This document shows positions 7,585 through 15,476 of a DNA stretch of 64,000 nt, in pieces. The notes below the pieces were generated by a model. That model saw nothing but the letters and a program-made list of their open reading frames with translations. It made no database searches and was not told where the DNA came from. Position numbers and translations under genes: made by a program. Origin of the DNA: a virus. The stretch's first letter is position 1. Each line of letters opens with the position of its first letter. The stretch covers positions 1-64,000 of the IMG/VR virus record IMGVR_UViG_3300035182_002389, one strand, 5' to 3'.

Positions 7585-7833
7585 ATGATCTGCAAGCTCA
7601 AGGTCGAGGCCGTAGAGCGCGAAGGGACGTGCGTGCGCGCGACGGTCTTCATGGGAGAGACCGAGGCAACGCTCATGAACTGCGGCGTGCTCACGTTGCG
7701 GCTCGGCGCCTATCAGCTCCTCGGCGCCGCCCTCGGCCTCGGCGCACAAGAGACGATGGGACGCCTCTCTTTTGTCTCTGAGGACGACGTGTTCGTCGCA
7801 TGGGTCAAGCGCTGCGCGTCGGAGGCGTCGTGA
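7585..7833 (+). CDS. Hypothetical protein, 82 aa
   Basis: First gene after the promoter at 7524, with a weak GGCGGGCG site. The product is a compact alpha/beta protein (ICKLKVEAVEREG, LRLGAYQLLGAALGLG). Its TGA overlaps the GTG of the next frame. Function unknown. Confidence 0.65.
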   Translation: MICKLKVEAVEREGTCVRATVFMGETEATLMNCGVLTLRLGAYQLLGAALGLGAQETMGRLSFVSEDDVFVAWVKRCASEAS

Positions 7834-8040
7834 GCCGTCTGCAACGCTACCTGCTCTCCGCGCACTTTTCGAGGAAAGAAGCTAACTGCCGCGAAAGTTG
7901 AGACGATTGTCCGTCTTGCTCGCACGGGAAAGTGGACTGCTGTGGCGTTAGGTGAGCGATACAAGGTGTCGTCGTCGGCGATCTTGCACGTGGCAAAACA
8001 GTTCGGCGTTCGGTTCAAGAAGGGTCGGCCGAAACAATGA
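7830..8040 (+). pseudogene. Small helix-turn-helix gene with a one-base frame break
   Basis: A GTG at 7830 starts MSRLQRYLLSAHFSRK in one frame. From about 7876 the next frame continues with KLTAAKVETIVRLARTGKW, ALGERYKVSSSAILHVAKQ and a basic end, GRPKQ, stopping at 8040. The second part is a typical resolvase- or sigma-like HTH. The 211-base length is one more than a multiple of three. The extra base probably lies in the AGGAAAGAAG run. It could be an assembly indel, a broken regulator or a programmed shift. Confidence 0.6.
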
Positions 8041-8777
8041 TCGTTGGTATTTCGGGCAGCGCAGGAGCGGGCAAAGACGCGGCTGCGGATTTTTTGGTGC
8101 GCGATTTCGGGTTCGCTCGCGTGGCGCTCGCCGATCCTTTGAAGCGCTTCATCAAAGACGTCTTCGATTTCGAGGACGACGCCTTGTGGGGGCCAAGCGA
8201 GGCGCGCAGCCGCCCTGACCTCCGCTACCCGAGACCGTGCCGCCCGTGCCGACAAACAGGTAAGGTCGCGGTCGGTGGCACCGTGGAGAGTGAGACGGGG
8301 CTCTACGTTGGCGGCGCGGAGAAAGACTGCGAACTCTGCGAAGGGCTCGGCCTTCTGTTCCTTGACGTTCGATATGCCGCCCAGAAACTCGGGACGGAAT
8401 GGGGACGCGACTGCTTCGACAGCGTGTGGGTCTGGTACGCACTTCGGATGGCGAAGGAAGTCCTCTCGGGGTGCTACGTCTACAGCCCGCAGCAGGGACT
8501 GATCCGAACCGTGTCGTGCGTGGCCGGCGTGGTCATCCCCGACGTCCGGTTCCGAAACGAGATCGTCGGCTTGCGGCAAGCCGGTGCGGTTCTCATTCGC
8601 ATCGTGCGGCCGGGCGCGGGGCTGCAAGGCGAGGCGGCGGCCCATCTCTCCGAGGCCGAACAATCGAGCATCGGCGACGAGGAGTTCGACGCCGTCATCC
8701 TCAACGACGGCAACCTGTCCGACCTGCAAACGAAGGTCGTAGAGACGGTTTCGAGGCTCCGCAAAGAGAGTCGTTGA
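8037..8777 (+). CDS. Deoxynucleoside monophosphate kinase, phage type
   Basis: The N-terminus has a P-loop, GISGSAGAGKDAAADFL, followed by VALADPLKRFIKDVFDF, the adenylate-kinase-like arrangement of phage dNMP kinases. AQKLGTEWGRDCFDSVWVWYALRMA matches the conserved GTxxGR helix of that family. A cysteine-rich insert, CRPCRQTG to CELCEG (residues about 66-102), looks like a DnaJ-type zinc loop and is unusual. The enzyme would phosphorylate dNMPs to dNDPs for replication, alongside ThyX and MazG encoded further on. Confidence 0.88.
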   Translation: MIVGISGSAGAGKDAAADFLVRDFGFARVALADPLKRFIKDVFDFEDDALWGPSEARSRPDLRYPRPCRPCRQTGKVAVGGTVESETGLYVGGAEKDCELCEGLGLLFLDVRYAAQKLGTEWGRDCFDSVWVWYALRMAKEVLSGCYVYSPQQGLIRTVSCVAGVVIPDVRFRNEIVGLRQAGAVLIRIVRPGAGLQGEAAAHLSEAEQSSIGDEEFDAVILNDGNLSDLQTKVVETVSRLRKESR

Positions 8778-8811
8778 CATGCTTCACGTGGTGATGTACA
8801 TGTTTATGGAC
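8774..8811 (+). promoter_or_regulatory. Promoter with ACATGTTTATG element
   Basis: TTGACA at 8774-8779 and TACATG at 8797-8802 are 17 bases apart. The latter belongs to GTACATGTTTATGGAC, identical to 2158-2173. The VWA gene starts about 42 bases downstream. It is one of the clearest promoters in the window. Confidence 0.65.
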
Positions 8812-8852
8812 TCGCAGGCGAACCGGGCGATCACAAGGGGCAAGGCGAACAC

Positions 8853-11255
8853 ATGAGCAAGGCGAAAGCGGCGGGCGGCAAGGGCAAGACGGTCGTGGTG
8901 GAGGTCACCTCGGCGAAGATCGCGGACGCGCTCTACCTCGTGAGCCACCCGCTCCCCGAGGACGCGGTGAAGGCGGCGCCTCCGAAGCCGCCTCCGACGC
9001 ACCACATCGTCGTCGTCGACTGTTCGGGCTCGATGTACGGCGAGCTGCCGAAGCTGCGTGAGCAGCTCAAGAAGAAGCTGCCGAAGATGATCGGCGAGCA
9101 GGACACGTTCTCGTGCATCTGGTTCTCGGGCAAAGGCCAGTGCGGCGTGCTGCTCGAAGGCGAGAAGATCGGCAAAGCGACCGACCTTCAGACCGTCAAC
9201 AAGGTCATCGACAAGTACCTTCAGCCGATCGGGCTCACCGGCTTCAAGGAGCCGCTGGAGCTGGCCGCGGATCTGTGCGCGAAGCTTCTGAAACGCGATG
9301 AAGAATCGCGTGGGGGGCTGCGCACCCCCCACGCCCCCGCGCCACCTGCGGTGGGGCAAATGTTGGGGGAGGGGGCCGCCCCCCTCCCCCAAACCCCCTC
9401 TGCGTTCAGCCTGCTCTTCATGAGCGACGGCTGCGACAACCAGTGGCGCAAGGACGAGATCCTCACGGCGGTCGAGAGCGTCGGTGGCAAGGTGCAGGCG
9501 GCGACCTTCGTCGAGTACGGCTACTACGCCGATCGAGCCCTGCTCGCCGAGATGGCGGCGCGCTCCAGCGGCGCGCACATCTTCGCGGCCGACTTCGACG
9601 CGTTCGTCGTCGAGCTGGAGAAGAACCTCGGCAAGCACCCTTCGGGTCAGCCGCGTATCGACGTGCGCCTCGGCGGCGACGTCATCGGGGGGTTCGCCTT
9701 CGCGCTCGACGCGGGCGACGGCAAGACGTCGGGCGACGTGCTCGCGCTCGCCGCCAACGGCGAGACGGTCTACGTGCCCGACTCGATCAGGACCATCTGC
9801 TACCTGTCGCCGACGCCCGTCGGCACGGTCATCGAGACGCGCAACGATTTCAGCGCGCACTACGCCGCGCTCGGCCTCTACGCGACGCGCATGAAGAGCG
9901 ACGTCGTGTTCGCGATTCTGAAGGACCTCGCGGACGTCGACTTCATCGACAGCTACTGCAACTGTTTTGGCAAGCAGGCCTACTCGGCGTTCACCGCGCA
10001 GGCGAACGAGGCCGCGTTCGACGCGAAGAAGCGCTTCCTCAAGGGCCGTGACCCGAACCGCCTCCCGCGCGAGGACGCGTTCACGGTCGTCGAGCTGCTC
10101 GATCTGCTGAAAGAGAGCGGGAGCCGGCTGCTGCTCGACAGCGACGCCTTCGTCTACTCGAAGATCGGTCGGGCTCGCGTCGACACCGACCCGGACGCGC
10201 TGAAGTTCGAGCGCATCGCAAAGCCCGACGGCTACGTGATCCGCGGGCTCACGTGCAACCAGGAGCGCCCGAACGTGTCGGTGCTCGTGATCCGGGAGGG
10301 CACGGTCGACCTCACGAAGAAGAACCCGCCGGAGCAAGAGCCCGGCAAGATGGCCCTGCCGTCGCCGTTCCCCACGATCCAGTACAAGAACTACGCGATC
10401 GTGGAGGGAGGCCTCGTGAACGTGCGGTTCCTTCCCGCGCGCATCAAGGGAAAAACCTTCAAGGAGCTGCTCGCAGTCTACAAGGACGAGCGCCTGAAGT
10501 TCGGCGTCTTCTCGAACCTCGACCTGACCAAGCCTCCCGTCGTCGCCGACGACGCGGACCTCGACGTCACGTTCGATCTGCTCGCGATGCCGATGATGAA
10601 CCGCAAGAGCGTGAAGGAGACCAGCGCGGTCGACTACTTCACGCAGTGCTACGCGCTCATCGCCCAGAAGGCGCGCCAGAAGGTGTTCAACGCCTACGCC
10701 GAGGAGCTGCTGCCCGAGAAGATCGGCAACGAGGGCTTCGCCTTCATGTACGGCGAAACGGTCGCGGCGTTCCTCAAGAACGTCGGCATCGACCAGAAGA
10801 ATGGCCATCGCGCGCTGCACACGACCGGCGCGGTGAAGAGCGGCGACTTCTACATGGCAAAAAAGCTCGCGGGCGCCCTGAAGGGCCTCGGCACGCCGGC
10901 GAAGGCCTCCCTTCCGACCCTCGCGGAAGCGAAGGCGGGCAAGGGCGGCGCCGGCGGCAAGCTGATGAAGCCGATCGTCGACGAGGTGGAGAAGTTCCTC
11001 GCCTCGAACGCCTACAAGAAGTCCGCGAACCCGACCGCCGTGCTCACCGCGTGGCTCGATGCGGAACGTAAGGCCGCCATCGCCGCGACGCGGGCGGGGA
11101 TGCTGTCGCTCTCGAAGCTCACGTTCAACGTCATCGTCGGCCAGGTCTGGTTCTCGGAGTTCAAAGACTTGAGCGAAACGACCATGACGCTGAAGCTCGG
11201 CGGCGTCGACATCGCCTGCAACGCGAAGCTCGAAGAGGAAAAAATCGAGCTGTGA
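8853..11255 (+). CDS. Large von Willebrand factor A domain protein, 800 aa
   Basis: The N-terminal third is a VWA domain with the metal-ion-dependent adhesion site DCSGS (56-60), T129 in GLTGFKE and D192 in MSDGCD. A family A-type element encodes residues about 153-183, inserted before the SDGCD strand. The rest is beta-rich to about 330, then helical, with a hydrophobic-poor C-terminus ending KLEEEKIEL. There is no signal peptide or membrane helix. VWA proteins often scaffold complexes with AAA ATPases or act in metal-dependent adhesion; no partner is evident here. An upstream promoter suggests that it heads its own operon. Confidence 0.85.
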   Translation: MSKAKAAGGKGKTVVVEVTSAKIADALYLVSHPLPEDAVKAAPPKPPPTHHIVVVDCSGSMYGELPKLREQLKKKLPKMIGEQDTFSCIWFSGKGQCGVLLEGEKIGKATDLQTVNKVIDKYLQPIGLTGFKEPLELAADLCAKLLKRDEESRGGLRTPHAPAPPAVGQMLGEGAAPLPQTPSAFSLLFMSDGCDNQWRKDEILTAVESVGGKVQAATFVEYGYYADRALLAEMAARSSGAHIFAADFDAFVVELEKNLGKHPSGQPRIDVRLGGDVIGGFAFALDAGDGKTSGDVLALAANGETVYVPDSIRTICYLSPTPVGTVIETRNDFSAHYAALGLYATRMKSDVVFAILKDLADVDFIDSYCNCFGKQAYSAFTAQANEAAFDAKKRFLKGRDPNRLPREDAFTVVELLDLLKESGSRLLLDSDAFVYSKIGRARVDTDPDALKFERIAKPDGYVIRGLTCNQERPNVSVLVIREGTVDLTKKNPPEQEPGKMALPSPFPTIQYKNYAIVEGGLVNVRFLPARIKGKTFKELLAVYKDERLKFGVFSNLDLTKPPVVADDADLDVTFDLLAMPMMNRKSVKETSAVDYFTQCYALIAQKARQKVFNAYAEELLPEKIGNEGFAFMYGETVAAFLKNVGIDQKNGHRALHTTGAVKSGDFYMAKKLAGALKGLGTPAKASLPTLAEAKAGKGGAGGKLMKPIVDEVEKFLASNAYKKSANPTAVLTAWLDAERKAAIAATRAGMLSLSKLTFNVIVGQVWFSEFKDLSETTMTLKLGGVDIACNAKLEEEKIEL
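9310..9400 (+). repeat. Family A-type element inside the VWA gene
   Basis: GGGGGGCTGCGCACCCCCC, CCACCTGCGGTGG and GGGGGAGGGGGCCGCCCCCCTCCCCC hairpins are arranged as in the reverse-oriented copy at 58888. The frame is preserved through the element. It adds a Gly/Ala/Pro-rich loop to the protein between two VWA elements. Confidence 0.75.
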
Positions 11256-11258
11256 GCA

Positions 11259-11374
11259 GGAGTCTGAGGGCGCGCTGAGCGCCCTCAGCGGGGGTTCGGG
11301 GGCAGAGCCCCCCGACAGAAGATGCAACGGCACGTTGCCTCGGGAGGGTTCGGGAGGGGCGAGCAGCCCCTCCC
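11259..11374 (+). repeat. Family A palindromic element, intergenic copy
   Basis: A full-length copy (AGTCTGAGGGCGCGCTGAGC to GGGGCGAGCAGCCCCTCCC) fills the gap between the VWA gene and the next gene. It contains four hairpin modules. In RNA it might act as a transcript-end stabiliser. Confidence 0.85.
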
Positions 11375-11396
11375 GGGCGAAAGATAGGGTGCCCAA

Positions 11397-11560
11397 GTGA
11401 GCGTCGACAACGAAGACGATGAGGACGCGGATTTCAGCAAGAAGCGTGGCGAGCCTCTCGCGTTCTCGGAAGAGGACATGGACGCTCGTAAAGAACCGGG
11501 CTTCGTCGCTCAACGTGTCGACGCCGCTGCGGACAAAGGCGCGAGCGGCAGGTGGGGTGA
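11397..11560 (+). CDS. Small acidic protein, frame break at its end
   Basis: The GTG start encodes an acidic N-terminus (SVDNEDDEDADFSKK) and continues naturally for about 54 codons to GASGRWG. The frame then lacks a stop and becomes a shadow of the following genes. One additional G in the GGGG run at 11554 would give a TGA overlapping the next GTG, the usual arrangement in this window. A one-base deletion would instead fuse it to the next gene. Confidence 0.5.
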
Positions 11561-11955
11561 GCAAGAGCATGGGCTTCACCCAGCAAAACCTCGGCAACGC
11601 ACGGAGGGCCACGGGCGTGAGCGAAGAGGCGCTCGTCGCCGGCGCGGCCGACCAGGGAGGCGGCGAGCTGAGCGAGGAGGTCCAGGCGACGCTCAAGCGC
11701 ATGGGCCGGCGCGCCGCGAACGAGAGCAAGCGCAAGGAGAAGCTTCGCGAGAAGGTCGAAGAGGCCGTCAAGGAAGTGCTCCGAGCGGCCGACGCGCGTT
11801 CTCGCGAACTCTCCGCGCGCTCCGGCATGGGCAGCATGACCGTCACCGACAGCATGACGCAGGCGATGCGGGCGATGGCCGAGACGATGGGCATCCTCGC
11901 CGACGAGGTGCTCGGCAAGCGCTGGGCGCTCGAAGACCCGCCCGAACCGAAGTAG
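11557..11955 (+). CDS. Hypothetical helical protein, 132 aa
   Basis: GTG 11557 is suggested by the GTGA overlap model; ATG 11569 is the alternative. The product is mostly helical and charged (RKEKLREKVEEAVKEVLRAA). A methionine-rich stretch near the C-terminus (SGMGSMTVTDSMTQAMRAM) is notable. Function unknown. Confidence 0.6.
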   Translation: MSKSMGFTQQNLGNARRATGVSEEALVAGAADQGGGELSEEVQATLKRMGRRAANESKRKEKLREKVEEAVKEVLRAADARSRELSARSGMGSMTVTDSMTQAMRAMAETMGILADEVLGKRWALEDPPEPK

Positions 11956-12005
11956 GCATCTGGCGGCTACCCAACGAAGTTCTGACGTTTCAACAGGAGA
12001 TTCCG

Positions 12006-12515
12006 ATGACCGACGCAGCCGAGACGATCGAGACGACTTCCGAGCAGACCAACGGCAAGAAGAGCACGGCGCACGACGCCTTGCGCGAGAAGGTTCGCGA
12101 GCTGTCCGTGCGCACGCGCGGCCTCAACGATCTCATCGCGCTCGCGGAGACCGAGGACGCCGCGCAGAAGGCCGAGATCGATCGGCTGCGCCTCATCGCC
12201 GACCAGAACGACGGGCTGCGCTCGCAGGCCGAGACCCTCAGCGCCGAACTGAAGGCCAACAAGGCCGACAAGAGCGCCGGGGCGAAGGCCGAGATGCAGA
12301 AGTCCGTGCTCAACGAGGAGCGTCGCTCGGGCCGCCAAGAGGTCATCGACGCCATCAAGACGCTCATCACCGCGCACCAGGAGAAGGTCCGCGAGGCCGT
12401 CGCTCTGCGCAGCGACCGCAACACCGACCGCTCGATCGCCCAGAAGGCCAACGCCGACGAGCGCGCCTTCATGCTGAAGGTCGAGACCCTGGAGGAGCTT
12501 CTCCGCTCGCTCTGA
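12006..12515 (+). CDS. Coiled-coil protein, 169 aa
   Basis: The ATG follows ACAGGAGATTCCG. After a polar N-terminus, nearly the whole protein is heptad-like helix (REKVRELSVRTRGLNDLIAL, ERRSGRQEVIDAIKTLI). It is probably an oligomeric scaffold or a partner of a neighbouring protein. No family recognised. Confidence 0.7.
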   Translation: MTDAAETIETTSEQTNGKKSTAHDALREKVRELSVRTRGLNDLIALAETEDAAQKAEIDRLRLIADQNDGLRSQAETLSAELKANKADKSAGAKAEMQKSVLNEERRSGRQEVIDAIKTLITAHQEKVREAVALRSDRNTDRSIAQKANADERAFMLKVETLEELLRSL

Positions 12516-12549
12516 CCGCGACGCGACCTCGACCACGGAGACACGACCT

Positions 12550-13083
12550 ATGCGCCCCGCCGAGTCCCTCTCGAAGCTCCTCGATGCCCTTCACCGCAAG
12601 CTGCGCGCTGTTCAGCGCGTGAGCTTGGGGCGTCATCTGCCTCGCGGGGTTACGCTCGGCGAGGCGAAGGTCGTGCGCGCGGTCGAGCGCGTCGGCAACT
12701 CGGGCGTCTCCGTCATCGCGCAGTACCTCGATCTCTCGCACCCCTCGGCCGCGAGCCTCATTGGCAAGCTGCGCGAACGCGGCCTCATCGCGATCCAGCA
12801 AGCGGGCGCCGCCGATGGGCGCAAGAAGCGCCTGCGGCTCACGGTGAAGGGTGCCGAGGTCGAAGAAGCCCAGGCGACCGCCGAGCGCGAGGCGGCCGAG
12901 ATGCTGCTCTCCGCGCTCAACAAGGAGGAACAGATCGCGTTCGTCCTGTTGCTCGAAAAGGTCGTCGCCGGCAAGGACGGGTTCCTCACGCCCGAGCAGA
13001 AGGACGCCGCGCCGAAGACCAAACCCATGAGCTTCTCGGCGGGCCCGCCGCCTGCCCCACGCGCCTCCTCGGCAGGAGCCTAG
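12550..13083 (+). CDS. MarR-like winged-helix regulator, 177 aa
   Basis: Residues about 35-105 form a winged helix: VIAQYLDLSHPSAASLIGKL is the helix-turn-helix and DGRKKRLRLTVKG the wing. Helices on both sides match the MarR dimer layout. A Pro/Ala-rich tail follows residue 145. It would bind DNA as a dimer; no operator can be assigned. Confidence 0.8.
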   Translation: MRPAESLSKLLDALHRKLRAVQRVSLGRHLPRGVTLGEAKVVRAVERVGNSGVSVIAQYLDLSHPSAASLIGKLRERGLIAIQQAGAADGRKKRLRLTVKGAEVEEAQATAEREAAEMLLSALNKEEQIAFVLLLEKVVAGKDGFLTPEQKDAAPKTKPMSFSAGPPPAPRASSAGA

Positions 13084-13326
13084 ATGTCCGACTTGCCGCA
13101 AGCCACGACCCTCGCGGGAGGGATCTTCGATGCGCCCGAGGTCCGTGCCGCGATCAAGGCCGCCATCGTCAAGAACGTCGAGCCGGCCGAAGTGTGGGGC
13201 GACCCCGCCTACGATCCCGAGTTCGGCGGGTGGGTGGCCGTCGTCGCCGTCACGCCCACGGGGCCGCTGGTTCGGGCAGGGTTTCGCCTGAGCCTCGCGA
13301 GCGCGAAGTCGGAGCCCCTCGGATGA
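13084..13326 (+). CDS. Hypothetical protein, 80 aa
   Basis: The ATG immediately follows the MarR stop codon (TAGATG). Small alpha/beta protein with a central WGDPAYDPEFGGWVAVVAV segment. Co-transcribed with the regulator. Function unknown. Confidence 0.65.
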   Translation: MSDLPQATTLAGGIFDAPEVRAAIKAAIVKNVEPAEVWGDPAYDPEFGGWVAVVAVTPTGPLVRAGFRLSLASAKSEPLG

Positions 13327-13496
13327 CCGGCGCAGCCTCGAAGTACGGACACGAGCACGTCTGCTACGCGTGCGAGCTGTCGTTCGACAAAGAGATCGAG
13401 CGGCTGACCGAAGAGCGCGACGCGGCCATCCTCCGCGCCGAACGCGCCGAAAAGGCGCTGAAGACCTACCTCGACGAGCTGCGGAGCAAACCATGA
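13323..13496 (+). CDS. Small CxxC coiled-coil protein, 57 aa
   Basis: The ATG overlaps the previous stop by four bases. A CYAC pair near the N-terminus precedes a charged helix (IERLTEERDAAILRAERAEKA). It may dimerise through the coiled coil. Function unknown. Confidence 0.65.
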   Translation: MTGAASKYGHEHVCYACELSFDKEIERLTEERDAAILRAERAEKALKTYLDELRSKP

Positions 13497-13771
13497 TCGC
13501 CGTTTACAAATACGTCCTCGCCGAGACGGACGACCAGACGATCCTCATGCCCAAGGGCGCGAAGATCCTGAGCGTCGGCGCGCAGCGAGACCTCATCTGC
13601 CTCTGGGCGCTCATCAACGACGGAGAACCGATGATGGGCCATCGCTTCTACATCGTCGGCACGGGCTACCCGGCCTCGCACGTGGTCAGGTCGACGTTCC
13701 TCGGCACGGTCTCTCTGCACAACGCGGAGCTGATCTTTCAGGTCTTCCAGGACAACGCGGTGAACAAGTGA
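13493..13771 (+). CDS. DUF7352-like phage protein, 92 aa
   Basis: Starts MIAVYKYVL and continues with KGAKILSVGAQRDLICLWALI and GHRFYIVGTGYP, a pattern I associate with a small beta-rich domain of phage and plasmid proteins (DUF7352-like). Its function is not known. It overlaps both neighbours by four bases. Confidence 0.75.
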   Translation: MIAVYKYVLAETDDQTILMPKGAKILSVGAQRDLICLWALINDGEPMMGHRFYIVGTGYPASHVVRSTFLGTVSLHNAELIFQVFQDNAVNK

Positions 13772-15174
13772 CTTCTCTCAAAGAGACCGTCGTGAAGGCA
13801 GGCGCGGCGCACTACGTGCTACCGAAGACGGGCGACATGAAGGTCGAGGCGCACGCGTTCCTCTCGGAGCCGCTGTTCGAGGCCTCCGAAGAGAACGTCT
13901 GGACGCAGATCGCGACCGGCGCCTCGTTCGACACCGTCACGGGCGCGTACCTGATGCCCGATTGTCACTCCGGCTACGGCGTGCCCATCGGCTCGGTCAT
14001 CGTGACCGACAATGTCATCATCCAGGGCGGCTCGGGTTACGACATCTCGTGCGGCGTCCTCTACATGAAGGCGTCCATGAAGGCGCATCAGGTCGCGGAC
14101 CGCGTGAAGCGGCGCACGTGGATCTCGGAGATCGAGCGCCGCATCTCCATGGGCAAGGGAAGCCACCGGGCCGACATGATGCCCTCTTTCACGACGGACA
14201 AGGCGCAGGAGATCCTCCGCTATGGAGCGAAAGCGCTCGGCGTCGACGAGATGCTCTGCGAGCGGCAGTACATCCCCGTCGCGGAGGGCTACGACCTCGG
14301 CAGCATCGAGCGCGCGGCCAAGCTCGTGCAGCCGCAGCTCGGGAGCGTCGGCGGCGGCAACCATTTCATCGAGATGCAGTGCGACAAGGAGACCGGCGAG
14401 GTCTTCATCATGATCCACTGCGGCAGCCGCGGGTACGGCTGGCAGACCGCGAACCACTTCTTCCACGAGGGCGCGAAGGTGCGTGGCCTGCCCGACAACC
14501 GTCGCGAGGACTCGTGGCTCTACGCCGACGAGCCGCTCGGCAAGGCGTATTGGGCCCACCACAACAGCGCCGCGAACTTCGCCGTCGCAAACCGTCACAT
14601 CATCGTCGACGGCGTGAGCCAGGCGACGCGCGTGGTCTTCGGCGGCGAGGTCGAGGTCTACTACGAGATCAGCCACAACCTCGTGCAAGAGGAGACGCTG
14701 GCGCTCCCCGACGGCGCAACCAAGCGCGGGTTCGTGCACAGAAAAGGCGCAACGCGGGCGTTCCCCGCGGGCCACCCCGACCTCGCGGGCACGCGTTGGG
14801 CGGAGACCGGCCACCCGTGTCTCATTCCCGGCTCGATGTACGAGGGCGCGGCCATCCTGTTTCCCTTGCAGGGCGCGTACAAGACCGGCTGCTCGGTCAA
14901 CCACGGCTCGGGACGGATCCTCGGACGCAAGGAGGCCCAGCGCCAGCTTGGGAGCAAGCAGGCCGACATCAACGAGGAGATGGCCACGGTCAAGCGCACG
15001 TTCAACGGCGTGCCCATCGAGGGCATCCTCTCGAACCACCGCCAGATCCCCCTCGACGAGTGCGCTCACGTTTATAAGGATTTGGACGCTGTCCTCGACG
15101 TGCTCAAGGTTGAGGGCATCGCGCGCGTGAAGAACCGCCTCTACCCGATCGCGAATCTGAAGGGCGCGGACTGA
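13768..15174 (+). CDS. rtcB: RtcB-type RNA-splicing ligase, 468 aa
   Basis: All RtcB signatures are visible: MPDCHSGYGVPIG (63-75), DISCG (92-96, metal-binding Asp and Cys), GGGNHFIE (195-202), HCGSRG (217-222), SHN (302-304), HRKGAT (324-329) and NHGSGR (378-383) with the histidine that is guanylylated. RtcB joins 2',3'-cyclic phosphate and 5'-OH RNA ends using GTP and Mn2+. In phages it may repair tRNAs or other RNAs cut by host anticodon nucleases. GTG start overlapping the upstream stop. Confidence 0.93.
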   Translation: MTSLKETVVKAGAAHYVLPKTGDMKVEAHAFLSEPLFEASEENVWTQIATGASFDTVTGAYLMPDCHSGYGVPIGSVIVTDNVIIQGGSGYDISCGVLYMKASMKAHQVADRVKRRTWISEIERRISMGKGSHRADMMPSFTTDKAQEILRYGAKALGVDEMLCERQYIPVAEGYDLGSIERAAKLVQPQLGSVGGGNHFIEMQCDKETGEVFIMIHCGSRGYGWQTANHFFHEGAKVRGLPDNRREDSWLYADEPLGKAYWAHHNSAANFAVANRHIIVDGVSQATRVVFGGEVEVYYEISHNLVQEETLALPDGATKRGFVHRKGATRAFPAGHPDLAGTRWAETGHPCLIPGSMYEGAAILFPLQGAYKTGCSVNHGSGRILGRKEAQRQLGSKQADINEEMATVKRTFNGVPIEGILSNHRQIPLDECAHVYKDLDAVLDVLKVEGIARVKNRLYPIANLKGAD

Positions 15175-15176
15175 CC

Positions 15177-15476
15177 ATGTGCGATCCACTTCGGTTGTCG
15201 ACGAGGCAGATGCGCGCGGCGACAAGGCGCTGCGCGGCGAAACCCACGAGTCGGAACCTGCGGACGCTTTTGAAGTGGTATCTGCGCTGCTGCAACGCAT
15301 GGACGAGGGTTCACCAGCCCTACCTTCCCGACCATCGTCAGGGCGTTTCTCGAAGTGTTCGTCACGACGGCAAGAAAGCGTTCAATCTCTCGGCGGCTCG
15401 GCAATTTGTCGAAGCGATGAATCGCACGCGTCAACAAGAGGCTCCGACCTGTCGCGAATCTGAAGGAGCGAACTGA
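15177..15476 (+). CDS. Basic hypothetical protein, 99 aa, frame uncertain
   Basis: The ATG follows the rtcB stop by two bases and the TGA overlaps the next ATG, which supports this frame. The C-terminal part (GKKAFNLSAARQFVEAMNRT) looks natural. An overlapping ORF in another frame starts at 15179 and also looks plausible for its first 45 residues, so one or more indels cannot be excluded. Codon use is less GC-biased than in rtcB. Confidence 0.5.
   Translation: MCDPLRLSTRQMRAATRRCAAKPTSRNLRTLLKWYLRCCNAWTRVHQPYLPDHRQGVSRSVRHDGKKAFNLSAARQFVEAMNRTRQQEAPTCRESEGAN

Noticed and set aside
8784-11918. 1044-codon open frame on the minus strand
   Set aside because: It lies entirely opposite the VWA gene and the following coiled-coil genes. 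It has the Arg/Leu/Asp-rich composition of antisense shadows in high-GC DNA and its start falls in a coding region.
13819-15300. 493-codon open frame opposite rtcB
   Set aside because: The + strand frame has full RtcB motifs. The minus frame is a shadow.
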